A stretch of DNA of 64,000 nucleotides from Craspedostauros australis (taxonomy: Eukaryota > Bacillariophyta > Bacillariophyceae > Mastogloiales > Achnanthaceae): assembly GCA_026770025.1 (NCBI GenBank), contig JAMXDE010000003.1:620001-684000 (forward strand). The letters are read 5' to 3'. Numbering within the stretch: the stretch's first letter is position 1; every line of letters starts with the position of its first letter. Below, piece after piece: positions 42,306 to 52,586 of this stretch. The notes beneath the pieces were generated by a model. The model made no database searches and had not been told where the DNA came from. It worked only from the letters and a program-made list of their open reading frames with translations. A program made the translations under genes and the position numbers.

Positions 42306-44200
42306 CTACAAGTACGTTGGATTGCAAAATGTATGCATCGTTGACGGCATGATGCGTGCTTGGATGGGACCTGGCTCCACGACTTCGCCATCCAGATCGT
42401 TGTACGAATCTGTTTTAGTGGGTTCCAAGCGGTACGCGTAGCACTTGACCCACTCCACTTTATCCATGTTGGCATGCGAGCCATCGTCCAGACCGATCAA
42501 GATGCGCGCCAAACGGTACCGCGAGACCGGCCCGCGCACGATGAGGATGTTGAAGAAGCCTTCTTGCAGTTTGACGTGCGGCGCGTGATGCGTCTTCTCA
42601 GCGGCGTGCGAGACATGCGTCGCCCAGAACATGACGAATGGCCCTTCCATCGTTTGCCATGTGGATGGAACCGGTTCCGAAAGCGGCGGCAGGATCGAAT
42701 CATTGATCTTGGGCGTGTCGCCGCTGTTTGCCTCTGGCACTGGAAGGTAGGAGAATTTGGCATCGTGAGTGCGATTGACGATAGTCAGACGGGCACCCCA
42801 AAGATCGAATCTGAGCTTGCCAAGGTAATGCAGCTTCTCCGAATCAATGTCGATGTTGGCAATGATGGCCCACGACAAGGTGAGATGGGAAAGATACTGC
42901 TGAGTTTGTGTCTCGTAATGCGACATGTCCAACGCGCATGTTCGGCCCTTGCAGATCATGAACATGGCATCAACTGGAGAGCAGAGCTCCTGTGACGCAC
43001 GTATGTAAACGAGTGGGAATCGCGCAGTGCGTGTTTGGCAATGCAGGTTGGTGATACAATTGAAATGACGTGAGTGAAAGATTCGAGGTCTGCCTTTGAT
43101 GGATTTGCAAGACGGTACCTGCAACGAAAGCAACGCAATCCCTTCAGGCGCACGCAAATACTCACCCCACTCGCCACCGCTATGGACATGGCGAGACCGT
43201 TGGCGCTGCCGCAGGGAATGACACCGAATCGCAGCCGATGCAGCAGGTCTTGCGCATCGGGACGTGTGCGAAGACCTTGCATCATTTCGTGGAACACACC
43301 GTCTCCACCGACGGTGAGCACGGCTGCGTACTTGGACAAGTCCTTGGAATCATCGGTGACAGCCGCGGCGTATTCGGCAGCATGGTTGGCGTGGGTCGTG
43401 ACGAGGACATCATGCTCCAGGCTGGCCTGCTCGAGCATGGGGACGATGGTGTCATCGCACACCCGCTTGCCGTTCTTTTTGGGCCCGGACATGGGATTGA
43501 CGATGATGAGGTACGTTTCATTTTGGCGAGGTGCGGCAGATTCCGCACGATACGGCCGCGCCAATGTATTCAACGCTGTGGCAAGGCGTGCCACGCACCC
43601 CATGTCTTCCAACGGTGCGATGGGGAACGCGCGGAAGAACGCATGTCGATTTTTTAGCTTCGATGGCGATGTGGCGACGGTGGCATGAGGCTGGGTGGAT
43701 GCAGACGAACCCGATGTCGACCCGTTCGGCGTTGGTTTGTAGACGGTGGCTCCGCACCAGTTCATGAGCGACATCTTGGACGGGTCGAGCTTTGGATACA
43801 CGAAGATGGAGAGGTTGGCGTGGCCTCTCGTGTCGCTGAGCAGCGCGGTGTTTGGTTCATTGGAGACCTGAGATGGCGACAGCGGTGCAACTTCATCTTT
43901 GTTGGTGTTGGTAGTGGGCGTGTTCATTTCAATCTCCACCTTGCTACCGATCATGTCGAAGATGGAGAAGGAATCCAGGACCATGCCCGCATCGGCTCCA
44001 TCGCCTTCCTCGCGCAGCAACACTTGAATGACTTTCTGATCTGGATCGTAGTGAAGAACGCAGTGCGATCCATCTTTTTGAAATCGTTCCTTGCCGTACT
44101 GCTCGATGTACATGCGCGGAATCAGGAGCCTGGTTGCATTCGCGTCTTGCGTCGGCCATTGGAACCCATCCAGAGCCAACGCTGGTGCGGATGACGCCAT
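42306..44200 (-). CDS. Sphingosine-kinase-like lipid kinase (two exons)
   Basis: Exons on minus 43166-44200 and 42306-42989 (phase 0, donor GTGAGT, acceptor GTCACAG) give 572 aa. The diacylglycerol-kinase catalytic fold begins at about residue 231: LIIVNPMSGPKKNGKR, then the nucleotide loop LTVGGDGVFHEMMQGL at about 297 and GVIPCGSANGLAMSIA at about 328. Across the exon junction come SPVDAMFMICKGRTCALDMS and LSWAIIANIDIDSEKLHYLG, closely resembling the sphingosine kinase conserved regions rather than bacterial DgkA/YegS. It would phosphorylate long-chain bases to their 1-phosphates. The C-terminal part has long inserts and a final KMDGEVVEP-type acidic end. N-terminal residues 1-225 may include a PH-like region as in plant and fungal LCB kinases. 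GTG 44299 upstream was rejected as a start. Confidence 0.9.
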
Positions 44201-45284
44201 CGTGGAATCTGGATTGTGTTGTGGAGGCGTTGTGATGCTCTGTTGCGTTCTGGTTTGGCCGGTTTGAGTTGATTGCTCTCTGGCAACTTGCTCACGCACG
44301 ATCTATTCCACTAGTACTCGAAAATACGAGCTGCTCGTACCCGCAAGACAACTGTCTGTTGTTGGATTGGAAACGTTGTCAGCGCGAAGACGATGCCGGT
44401 GGCAGCAATGATGGCGTGAGTTCTTCATCCAGTCGATGCCATGATGAAGACGCACATCGCGAGCATCTTCCCATTCCTCTGCTGATGCGCAACAGAACAG
44501 CATCCTGCGCGTCCAAGCGCAAGCCCGAGAGGAAGTCCATGCTGGCCGACTAGCGATAGCAGCAACAGCCGCGTGCCGTTGTTGTGTCTGCGTGTACTTC
44601 TCCCTGATGCACCGCGCCGCCACACAACACCATCGACACTCACATCTTCAACCTCTTGTAATGGAGCTCGGATGGAATTATGGGAGGAAGCGGAACCTGA
44701 TCCTGTTGGTGTACGGTCGCATGACAGACGGTGCAGCAGCAAATCCCATGTTCACAGCCTCTGCACAGTCGGAAATAATCATAATTACATCATCACACAC
44801 ACAACACATCCCGTATCGTCTCCCGATCATCACAGATCCTCTTTGTTGCGTCTCGCCAAGGAGGAACACGAAGGCAATGACGTCGTGTCATTTTTGTCTT
44901 TGGCGGAAGCGCGCGAATTTGTCGTGCGCGACAGTCTGTGCGAAAGAACAGATGCAATTGGGAACTGTACACCTCAATGCACGGACAGGAAAGAAAAGAT
45001 ACGGTTGGTCAGTGCCGATCCTGACGAAAAATGGAACAAAAGGAACCCAACCACAACCACAATGCCACCAATACAAGCAGGTCGTCGTCCGTGACAATCA
45101 AGAATACATTCATGTGGAGAGATGAAGAACCACAGAGCCTGGACCAACCACAAAGACCACGCGACGACTTCGCCATCGATAGGAAGGCGACCACCACAGA
45201 CAGCACATTACCTATTACATAATAGATCGAACTCGCACACTGTCAACATACAACTGAATCTGCCACGACGACACCGTTTCCGCG
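44201..45284. other. Divergent intergenic region
   Basis: About 1.08 kb between two divergent genes. Frames on both strands reach 177 codons but overlap and lack domains. Near 44310-44342 there is a dense group of GTACTCG/CGTAC-type motifs (ACTAGTACTCG ... GCTCGTACCC), similar to ones near other gene ends in this window. No RNA gene was found. Confidence 0.4.
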
Positions 45285-46826
45285 ATGGGATCCCAACCAG
45301 CACCAACCGAAGCGGCGCCGTCCGAAGGAACAGAAGCTGCGACAACGGAGGCGAAGCTCCATGCAGAGCAGCAGAAGCAACAGCGCATCAAGGCCCGATG
45401 GGCGATGCTGCGGAATGCCATCGTTCGCGCTTCGAGAGAGGATGACAGCGTGGACGCCCACGATCGTGGTGATGCAGACGATGCAAACACGGCAGCTCAC
45501 AGCATCCACCGATTTCCTGGATACGCACTGTTGCAACGTCAACCCATCAGCACTAGTAGCAGCAGTTGTGGCAACAGTCATCATGAACAATGGAGATCAT
45601 CGCTGCAAACCATCCAGTGGGACTCGAGCACGCCAAGCAGCAACAGGGATGCCATGCTCGATGAGATGGAATGTCGCATCTGGGCATTGGACGCGCTCAT
45701 TCCTCATTCCAAAACAAATTCCTCCTTTTCTCTGTCGCTGAAGTGCCCCACGGCTTCTGATGGAACCAATGACAATGCACCATTCGTTTCGCAGCAAGAC
45801 TGCGACCATCTCCAAGAGCGGCTGAAGCACCAGTTCCACGTCCTCCTCGATCCCTCATCCAACGGCTCCAGCATCCGGGTTGCACGCAATTCCAAAATTC
45901 CACGAACGAAGCACATGGTATGCAAATACACGCTACCAGCCATGCCCATGGCAAGCAACGGTGATACAAGCAACAGTGCCATCCAGCTATTCACAAGAGA
46001 ACCGCAGCCGCACAAGATTCGACTGTCACTGCAGCAACTCGTCTGCCATCGCCAGCCGCAAAACAATGGCGTTGACAACACCGGCAACATCTGCGTGTGG
46101 GATTCGGAGCAGACCTTGGCCTACGTCTTGCATCATTCTTCGGATGATCAAGTTGCTTCGTTGTTCGCCACCAATGACAGCAACTCGTCGCCCTTGCGTA
46201 TCTTGGAACTCGGAACGGGTATGGCGGGCTTGTCCGGTTGGGCATTGGGGTTGCGGTACTTGCACCACGTACAAACCACCACCAATAGCGATTATCCGCC
46301 ATGCGTTCACCTCACGTTGACTGATGGGCATGCAGATGGCGTTTACAACAACCGCGTCAACCATATGCTGACGCAAAACGCAGCGGCATCTGTCTACCAC
46401 CAAATTCATGTCAATATGGCCGTGCTGCTGTGGACCGACGATTGGACATTGTCGGAAGAGAAGGAACAGGACGTCTGCTGCGTATCCGATTGCATCCATT
46501 TCCAACAATTCCACGCGGCGCTCATTTGCACGGTGCTGCGATGCCTCAAGGTCAACGGCGTTGCGTACTTCTGCCAACCGACGCGCGCTGATTCCTTGGA
46601 CAACTTCATGCGCATGCTCGACGTCGCGACGACCCTGCTGCGGTACGCGTGGTGGAATCCCAGCGTGATTCAAGAACGGCACAGCCATCACAGCGAAGCA
46701 AGCGAAGCGTACGATCCTAACTTGCACCATCCCAAAATATTGATCGTCACAAAATGTCGGGAGTTCCGCAAGGAGGACCGTGACCGATTCGTGGAGGTGC
46801 AACAGCAGCGCAAGATGAACAAGTGA
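45285..46826 (+). CDS. CAMKMT: Calmodulin-lysine N-methyltransferase-like protein
   Basis: A 513-aa member of the seven-beta-strand methyltransferase family 16. The C-terminal 260 residues align in order with animal CaM-KMT: TGNICVWDSEQTLAYVLHHS, SAM motif I ILELGTGMAGLSGWALGL at about residue 306, LTLTDGHADGVYNNRVN, then DCIHFQQFHAALICTVLR and the C-terminal NLHHPKILIVTK. CaM-KMT trimethylates a calmodulin lysine. Other family members (eEF2-KMT, VCP-KMT) share the fold but not the TGN.CVW and LHHP..LI.TK segments. The first 250 residues are weakly conserved and include a Lys/Gln-rich helix and Ser/Asn runs, so the protein is considerably longer than the animal enzyme. Its coding end is about 140 bp from the convergent oxygenase gene. 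Confidence 0.87.
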   Translation: MGSQPAPTEAAPSEGTEAATTEAKLHAEQQKQQRIKARWAMLRNAIVRASREDDSVDAHDRGDADDANTAAHSIHRFPGYALLQRQPISTSSSSCGNSHHEQWRSSLQTIQWDSSTPSSNRDAMLDEMECRIWALDALIPHSKTNSSFSLSLKCPTASDGTNDNAPFVSQQDCDHLQERLKHQFHVLLDPSSNGSSIRVARNSKIPRTKHMVCKYTLPAMPMASNGDTSNSAIQLFTREPQPHKIRLSLQQLVCHRQPQNNGVDNTGNICVWDSEQTLAYVLHHSSDDQVASLFATNDSNSSPLRILELGTGMAGLSGWALGLRYLHHVQTTTNSDYPPCVHLTLTDGHADGVYNNRVNHMLTQNAAASVYHQIHVNMAVLLWTDDWTLSEEKEQDVCCVSDCIHFQQFHAALICTVLRCLKVNGVAYFCQPTRADSLDNFMRMLDVATTLLRYAWWNPSVIQERHSHHSEASEAYDPNLHHPKILIVTKCREFRKEDRDRFVEVQQQRKMNK

Positions 46827-46968
46827 TGGCACTCGCACTTACTTTCTATCCTACGTTCAGCGCACTGATGGTTGCGCCTACTACTAACAGAGTCATTGCA
46901 CCAAACATCCATTGCTCGATACAAAAAGAATCCCGCCATACTCTCTCCCTCCCTCTCTCTCTCCCTCC

Positions 46969-48306
46969 TTAGTAATACGTCTCACCCTTGACTCCGCTAT
47001 CATCCGGTCGATTGATCCACACCGTCAGCGCTCGCCGCGTCTGCTCCCTCGTCGTCACGGGTTCCACCGAATGCAGCAAACACGAATCGAACAACAGCAA
47101 CCGCCCGTTGCGCGGCTCCACATCGACATACCGTGCCGGATCCGGCGACCGCACGGGATGATCGCGCCCTTGCGGCCATATCCGCAGCGCCCCGCCCATC
47201 GTGGGTAGATCCCAATCGTCGTTGCAGTACAGAATGCCTGTGACGGCACGGAAGTTGCTGCGCAGGTCTTGCGCTTGCAACGAATTATCGCTGTGCGGTT
47301 TGTAGAATTCTTCGTAACCATATTCGGCGATCTGTATTTCATTGGGAACTGTGTGCGGCGCGGCGGGGGTGGCGGGCGGGATGGGATTGTGTTGAGGTTG
47401 CACCCAGGCGAATTGCAGATCGTTGAGATAGGATGCAATCGACAGGAGCAGCTCGAACTGATCGGCGATGCCGGCTTGTTGAGATTGTTCGTAGTTGAGG
47501 AAATGGACCGTGTCGGTGCGCACGGAAGCCCCTTGGTTGGTCTTGTGCTGCAGGAAGGCGGACAACTGTTCGTGCTGCTGCGGTGTGATCCTGTACTTTG
47601 GCAAGTCGATGGTGATGAATCCCTGCGATTTCAATTGCTGCAATATCGTTGACGCATCCACGTAGTTTGCGATGTTGTGAATCTCGGAGTGCTGCCATCG
47701 GCTTGCGTCGTATCCAGGATGCGGTGGCTTGGCATTGCAGTATCCAGCTACGACCGCGCGCAGTTGCTGAAAGTCGATGGCGGCGCTTGGATTCGATTGA
47801 ACAGCGGTACCAGCTGTCACACCGTTGATGGATGCGGTGCAATCGTAGAGCTTGGAACAGATCCAGCCAAAATCCTGCTGATCCAAAACATCTTCCACAT
47901 GGAATCTGATGAATGTTCCATCCCTCCTAGTATCATCGTCGCTGCCATTGCTGTTGCCATTGCTGTTGCCATTCGAATGTCCTGACGAAATCAGTTCGAA
48001 TCGCACCCGCGCATCATCGCCAAAGATCGGCATGGGGCAGATCCATTCGTTTGCCTCATCGGCAATGACGCAATCCTCCTTCAAGAACTGCGCGTTGGAC
48101 TGAACGAACGTGCGCACCAGATCGTTCGCAACGGCATGCGATGATCCTACTGCTGGCGCAACAGCGACCGCTGACTCCTGCGGTGTCGATGATCTTGTGT
48201 GCGGAAACAATGGCAGTTGCACCGATGACGAATACGCGTGCGATTGCCGCACGAGGACAAGCCAAGCGGCAGCCGCAGCTATGCTCTTGGAGTTGGTGAG
48301 TCTCAT
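46969..48306 (-). CDS. 2-oxoglutarate/Fe(II) oxygenase, prolyl-4-hydroxylase type
   Basis: A 445-aa protein with an N-terminal signal peptide (SIAAAAAWLVLVRQSHA) followed by YSSSV. It is secreted, lumenal, or possibly plastid-routed with Tyr at +1. The C-terminal 120 residues form the double-stranded beta-helix. Iron ligands are His338 and Asp340 in the H-x-D motif YKPHSDNSL, and His412 in LLHSVEPV; the 2OG-binding Arg follows in RRALTVWINRP about 14 residues later. TGILYCNDDWDLPTMGGAL is the typical strand pair between them. Residues 30-300 include a HVEDVLDQQDFGWICSKLYD segment without a known match and Asn/Gly/Ser runs encoded by a microsatellite near 47950-47985. The substrate is unknown; prolyl hydroxylation is the family default. 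Confidence 0.9.
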   Translation of the reverse strand: MRLTNSKSIAAAAAWLVLVRQSHAYSSSVQLPLFPHTRSSTPQESAVAVAPAVGSSHAVANDLVRTFVQSNAQFLKEDCVIADEANEWICPMPIFGDDARVRFELISSGHSNGNSNGNSNGSDDDTRRDGTFIRFHVEDVLDQQDFGWICSKLYDCTASINGVTAGTAVQSNPSAAIDFQQLRAVVAGYCNAKPPHPGYDASRWQHSEIHNIANYVDASTILQQLKSQGFITIDLPKYRITPQQHEQLSAFLQHKTNQGASVRTDTVHFLNYEQSQQAGIADQFELLLSIASYLNDLQFAWVQPQHNPIPPATPAAPHTVPNEIQIAEYGYEEFYKPHSDNSLQAQDLRSNFRAVTGILYCNDDWDLPTMGGALRIWPQGRDHPVRSPDPARYVDVEPRNGRLLLFDSCLLHSVEPVTTREQTRRALTVWINRPDDSGVKGETYY

Positions 48307-48840
48307 CTTGCGAGTATCCGCCCTGCGCTGAGTGAGATTGGGCGTTCACCAACTCGAGAGGTGATGGTGATGGTGATGGTGGGCAGAGTGTGGCAACGAA
48401 TGAAACGTTGGTGTTGTTTGTGTGTTGTGGATTTGTTCTTGTATCTTGTTTCGTGACTGGAGCTTGTTCTTCATCCCGGACTGTATGACAGACTGAAGAC
48501 ATGATTCTCAAATTGAGTTGGGTATCTTTTTCGTTGGTGATCGTCAGCACAAGAACGGACGAAGGACTGACGGACGCAAAACAGATGACGACACACTTTT
48601 TTGCATCCTGGTTCGTCGTCTCATTCCAAAAGGGAAAGAACAGAAACAAAACGCAAACGCTCTCTTTTGCACATTTTTTGTGAGTATCGTCGAACAATTA
48701 CCACCAACGCCGCTCACGACCATCCATCCTCACAATAACTCGCATCCAACCTTGTTGACGTCACAACAGGGAGGAATCATCAACAACAGCAGCAACAGCA
48801 GCAACAGCAACACAAACAAGAGGATTCTCTCATAAGAATA
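48307..48840. other. Divergent promoter region
   Basis: This 534-bp gap between divergent oxygenase and MFS genes should contain both promoters. There is a GGTGATGGTGATGGTGATGG run at about 48359-48379 and an AACAGC-rich 5' UTR-like stretch at 48780-48815. No gene was seen. Confidence 0.45.
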
Positions 48841-50733
48841 ATGACCACCATGAAGGCATCGCAGCAATCCACTCAGACACCGACGACCGTGTCGCGCGTC
48901 GCACCGCTGGCATTCGTCATGATGACTTCGGTGACGGCGGGCGGGGTGCAGTATGGCTTTGGCCTGTTCTGCAACGACCTGCGGCTGCTGCACCACCTCA
49001 CGCAGGACCAGGCCAACACCATCAGCTCCGCCATCTTCTGCGCCGGCGTCTTCAGCTGGATCCCCGGCGTATTCGTGGATTACTTCGGCATCCGAACGGG
49101 TTTCCTCGCCGCCGCGCTCATGTGCCTCATCTCGGGACTCCAATTCTGGTCGCTCTCGAGGGCAACGTACGATCCCGATCAGAATGCCACGCTCCTCGTG
49201 GCCGAGCTCTGCGTGCTGGGCACCATCATGTTCATGGGCGCGACCATGACGGCCGGCAGCGCCTTCAAGACCGTGGCCTTGCTCAGCGATCGCAAGCAGG
49301 AGGGCAGCATCATCGGCGTTGCGAAGGGCTACACCGGCATCGGTGCTGGGGCCTACACCTGCATCTTTGAGGGCATCCGGCGGCAGCGCAACACCATCGT
49401 CAGCAGCGGCGCGATGGCGTTGACAGCGTTGGATCAGTCCAATTTGGGTTACCTCATCGTTGCCGGCGTCGGGACCTTCATCATGACGTTTCCAGCTCTG
49501 TGGCTCATTCCTTCGCATCAGGTCATGGAAGGACCGATGAATGTCGTTGGGACCATCACATCCGCCCAGACCAACGCCATGTATGTCGGACTCTTCGTTC
49601 TGGCGGTTGGCGTCATTTTGACAAGCTCGCAGTTCGTGCAGGATGATGACAGCAGCGACGCAGACGCAGACTCAAATGCCAATTCCGATGAAATTTCCGT
49701 GTCATCCACCAGTGGTGATGAATTCCTCAACAACTACGGATTCTGCGTCGCGGCGGGCATCTTCCTTCTTTGGGTTGCACCGGCCATCATCTTTGCCACA
49801 TGCATGGCGAAAGCAGAACCAGCAACAGTACCAATACCATCGATTGATGATAGCGATGACAGCTTGAGCGAGATCGAAAGCAATACCAAGCAGCAAGCAT
49901 CGACGGAGCGCACGGCGCTGCTCAAAAAGGAATCCACTGCAATCACCGAGGTGGACGAAACGCGATACGATGTTGACGATTACAGCATCGACACGGACGA
50001 CGGCCCCAAGAGAGATTTGAACCTCCTGCAGGCGCTGCAAACCCCGGAACTGTGGCTCATGTTCTACAGCGCCATGCTCATCGCTGGCAACGGAACCTTG
50101 ATCACCAACAGCGCCAGCGCCATCGTCGAATCCCGGATGCTGCCCAGCGACCTCACGTCCGTCGCCACCTCCATCTTCAGCGTCGCGCAGTCCGGATCGC
50201 GCGTCTTCACGGGATTCCTCACCGAGGTGGCGGCCACGCACTACAAGCCGAGCAAAGACGACGGCGATCTCGCTTGGTTGGGATGGCACTCGCGTCCGCT
50301 CTTCCTGTCGATGGGAGCGCTCATCGCGGCGGTGGCGCACATCATCCTCGCCATTCCTGGCCTCGGTTCCGCCGGCTTCATCGTCGGCGTGACGTTGTCC
50401 GGCCTCGCCTACGGCACGATCTGGCCGCTGATGGTGCTTGTGGTCGGCGATGTCTTTGGCAAGACCAATCTGGGTGCCATCTACTTGTGGTTCGACGGTT
50501 CCACCGTGGCGCTTGGCACCCTGCTTATATCCAAGATGCTTTCGCAGTACATCTACGAACAGCATCGTGTGCACCCCGATTCCAGTGGTGCGATAGCCGA
50601 CGCCGAGAGCTCAACTTGCTTTGGCGAGGAATGCTTCCAAATGACGCACATTATCACCGCAATATTGTGCCTGACCGCCTTCGTGACACCGTTCGAACTG
50701 GCCAGAAGAACGCACAAGCATTGCACCGACTAA
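48841..50733 (+). CDS. Major facilitator superfamily transporter, nodulin-like/monocarboxylate type
   Basis: A 630-aa polytopic membrane protein, two six-helix halves. The N-half runs from residue about 20: APLAFVMMTSVTAGGVQYGF, GLFCNDLR, SSAIFCAGVFSWIPGVFVDY-FGIRTG (the loop 2-3 position), then GYTGIGAGAYTCIFEGI and a sixth helix. An unusual seventh and eighth pair, about 240-320, flanks an Asp/Ser-rich loop (DDSSDADADSNANSDEI), and a long acidic cytosolic linker spans about 325-395. The C-half starts near LWLMFYSAMLIAGNGTLITN and ends with helices at about 590-620. The N-terminal pattern is closest to the nodulin-like branch of MFS. The substrate cannot be inferred. The ATG at 48841 has a second Met three codons later. 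Confidence 0.87.
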   Translation: MTTMKASQQSTQTPTTVSRVAPLAFVMMTSVTAGGVQYGFGLFCNDLRLLHHLTQDQANTISSAIFCAGVFSWIPGVFVDYFGIRTGFLAAALMCLISGLQFWSLSRATYDPDQNATLLVAELCVLGTIMFMGATMTAGSAFKTVALLSDRKQEGSIIGVAKGYTGIGAGAYTCIFEGIRRQRNTIVSSGAMALTALDQSNLGYLIVAGVGTFIMTFPALWLIPSHQVMEGPMNVVGTITSAQTNAMYVGLFVLAVGVILTSSQFVQDDDSSDADADSNANSDEISVSSTSGDEFLNNYGFCVAAGIFLLWVAPAIIFATCMAKAEPATVPIPSIDDSDDSLSEIESNTKQQASTERTALLKKESTAITEVDETRYDVDDYSIDTDDGPKRDLNLLQALQTPELWLMFYSAMLIAGNGTLITNSASAIVESRMLPSDLTSVATSIFSVAQSGSRVFTGFLTEVAATHYKPSKDDGDLAWLGWHSRPLFLSMGALIAAVAHIILAIPGLGSAGFIVGVTLSGLAYGTIWPLMVLVVGDVFGKTNLGAIYLWFDGSTVALGTLLISKMLSQYIYEQHRVHPDSSGAIADAESSTCFGEECFQMTHIITAILCLTAFVTPFELARRTHKHCTD

Positions 50734-51047
50734 CCAAACTTGATGATGGCACAAGCAAGAGCGTGTGCATCATTGTATGAGTACTCGGAATACGTATGAT
50801 ATGTAGAAATAAACTGTTGTGTAACAGTGTACTATACTGCTTAGATGTGTTTCCAGTAAAACACTTGCTGGAACAGAGCACAGCAAAGCACGAGTACGAG
50901 TAGAGTGCTCCGTACGAGTGTGTACCATTCTGAGCTGTAGCACCCTTGCTCCATGATCCCCTATTTGCGTCGCATCAACTGTGTTGGCGACTTGGTCTCA
51001 TGGTTCCCCCATCAGGTTTTCCCCAGCTTACGTGACTGCCAATTCTG
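50734..51047. other. Convergent 3' flanks with candidate polyadenylation signal
   Basis: About 310 bp between convergent coding ends. AATAAA at 50808-50813 lies 75 nt past the MFS stop. Several GTACTCG/CGTACGAGT words occur at 50780-50925 (GAGTACTCGG, GAGTACGAGTAGAG, CCGTACGAGTGTG). Confidence 0.45.
50808..50813 (+). promoter_or_regulatory. Candidate polyadenylation signal AATAAA
   Basis: A hexamer 75 nt downstream of the MFS transporter stop codon, in AT-rich sequence. Plausible by position; usage in this organism is not known. Confidence 0.4.
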
Positions 51048-52586
51048 TCACCGCCTGCTTTCCGACGCCAGCTTTTGGTCGATCGCATGCAGCATGGATT
51101 GTTCAGGATCGTACGATTCCACGCACAAAGCCCCGCAAGGAGGTACCGCTCGTTTCATGGTAACTGAGGCATCGTAGGGATACCCTGCGCCCAGAAGCAA
51201 CGTCTCTGTATCTTCCTTCCCGAACGCATTCACAAAGCCTCGGATCCAATTTCTGGCCTCGTCGCCTGCGGGCTTGCCTGGGTTGTCGAGGGCCGCACTG
51301 CCGAGTTTCCGCCATTTCTGTTTACGAGCTGCCACGGTGCCACGCCTGTCGCCGATTCTTTGGAATGCGTCGTACGAGCCGATGTAATGGTTGATGCGGA
51401 AGATGTCCATGTTGTCGCCCCACGGATGTGGGCACTGATCCATGAGCAACCGATGGGCGGATATCTCGCTTTCCTCAAATCTCAACCGGGACACATCCGC
51501 AATGGCCTTTCCGATTAGCTTCCTGCCCTCAGTATGGCGAAATCGCAGCGTTTGGAAACGGTAGGGATCCAGAAAGTCCGGGACGCCGCGATGTACATGG
51601 TCATCGGGGCTTTCGATGGCACCGTACGGGGTGCGCGCCAGCGTGATGCACGGTGTTTCGAATTGACTGTTTCCGTTGGTGATGTTGTGCCGCTGAACCC
51701 ACTTCAAGGTGTCGAGGATGGATCCTGGCTGCAGCATCTTTTCGGATGCATTGGGAACGAGCTGACTGTTGAGGACGATGTGCTCGTCAGGGTCGATGAA
51801 GATGGTCCAGTCATGCCTTCGCCGTTGCAGGTAGATGGAGCAGCTGCGATAGAACTCTCTTTGGTTGATCTTGTGAATCCTGTGACTTTCGTCTCGACGA
51901 TCTTCGGGGTCCTCGATCTCCGGCAGGGTCCGCGAGATGTTCTTGATCTCTTCGAGATCTTTCGTGTAGGTGAAGAATTGAGTCTGGCTGTACCATATGC
52001 GGATGTCCATGAGGCCCTTCCAACGTCTGACGACCGAACCGAGATCCTGCGTGCTTTTGGGGTCGCGGAATAAGATGAGCGTCCGCAGGGAGAAGGTGTA
52101 GTAATGGTATGCGATCCATTCGACAAGACGTGGCGAGTCGTCCATCCAGATCATGCAAGCGGACGAGGCGTTGGTCCTGGGAATGTCCATGCCGCGCGGC
52201 ACCTGAATGGTGGTGGCTGCACCAACGGCAGCACCTGTCGCTGCAGATGCGTCTGTCTCACTTCCCAGCTCATCGCCATCAAAGGCAGACGCTGGTGGTA
52301 CTGCCAACGGGTTGTCGGACACGTCGACCGTCGCGGTGGCACTGTTGTGGTTGCCGTCATCGGAAGCAGCGCTGACTTGAACATCCGAGTACTCCAGCGT
52401 TTGGTGTTGAAGACCGACGTTTCCGTCTGCATCCACATGGAATGTTGCACCGAATGATTGGACTGGCGAACGCAGCAGCGACAGCGTGCTGATGGCCAAC
52501 GTGAGAGCAAACATCCCAAACACTCTGTTCATTCTGCTTGTCGATCTGGCATTTGATGTCGGCATCGTCGTCTCTGCTTTCGTCAT
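51048..52586 (-). CDS. GT92-like glycosyltransferase, type II membrane protein
   Basis: A 512-aa protein with a signal anchor at about residues 19-41 (RVFGMFALTLAISTLSLLRS), an Ala/Ser/Asp-rich stem to about 120, then a catalytic domain. Conserved-looking elements in order: MIWMDDSPRLVEWIAYHYYT, a strand and loop ending LILFRDPKSTQDLG, then DWTIFIDPDEHIVL at about residue 263, which would be the nucleotide-sugar and metal site (DxD-like), then INHYIGSYDAFQRIGDRR near 400. This order (DD..LVEWI.YHY, ID.DE.I, HY.GS...F) fits glycosyltransferase family 92/DUF23-like Golgi enzymes. Donor and acceptor sugars are unknown. The C-terminus is GAGYPYDAS and a short tail. Confidence 0.82.
   Translation of the reverse strand: MTKAETTMPTSNARSTSRMNRVFGMFALTLAISTLSLLRSPVQSFGATFHVDADGNVGLQHQTLEYSDVQVSAASDDGNHNSATATVDVSDNPLAVPPASAFDGDELGSETDASAATGAAVGAATTIQVPRGMDIPRTNASSACMIWMDDSPRLVEWIAYHYYTFSLRTLILFRDPKSTQDLGSVVRRWKGLMDIRIWYSQTQFFTYTKDLEEIKNISRTLPEIEDPEDRRDESHRIHKINQREFYRSCSIYLQRRRHDWTIFIDPDEHIVLNSQLVPNASEKMLQPGSILDTLKWVQRHNITNGNSQFETPCITLARTPYGAIESPDDHVHRGVPDFLDPYRFQTLRFRHTEGRKLIGKAIADVSRLRFEESEISAHRLLMDQCPHPWGDNMDIFRINHYIGSYDAFQRIGDRRGTVAARKQKWRKLGSAALDNPGKPAGDEARNWIRGFVNAFGKEDTETLLLGAGYPYDASVTMKRAVPPCGALCVESYDPEQSMLHAIDQKLASESRR

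Noticed and set aside
49702-50574. 290-codon minus frame antisense to the MFS transporter
   Set aside because: Charged Arg/Asp/His shadow of membrane-helix codons; no independent signal.
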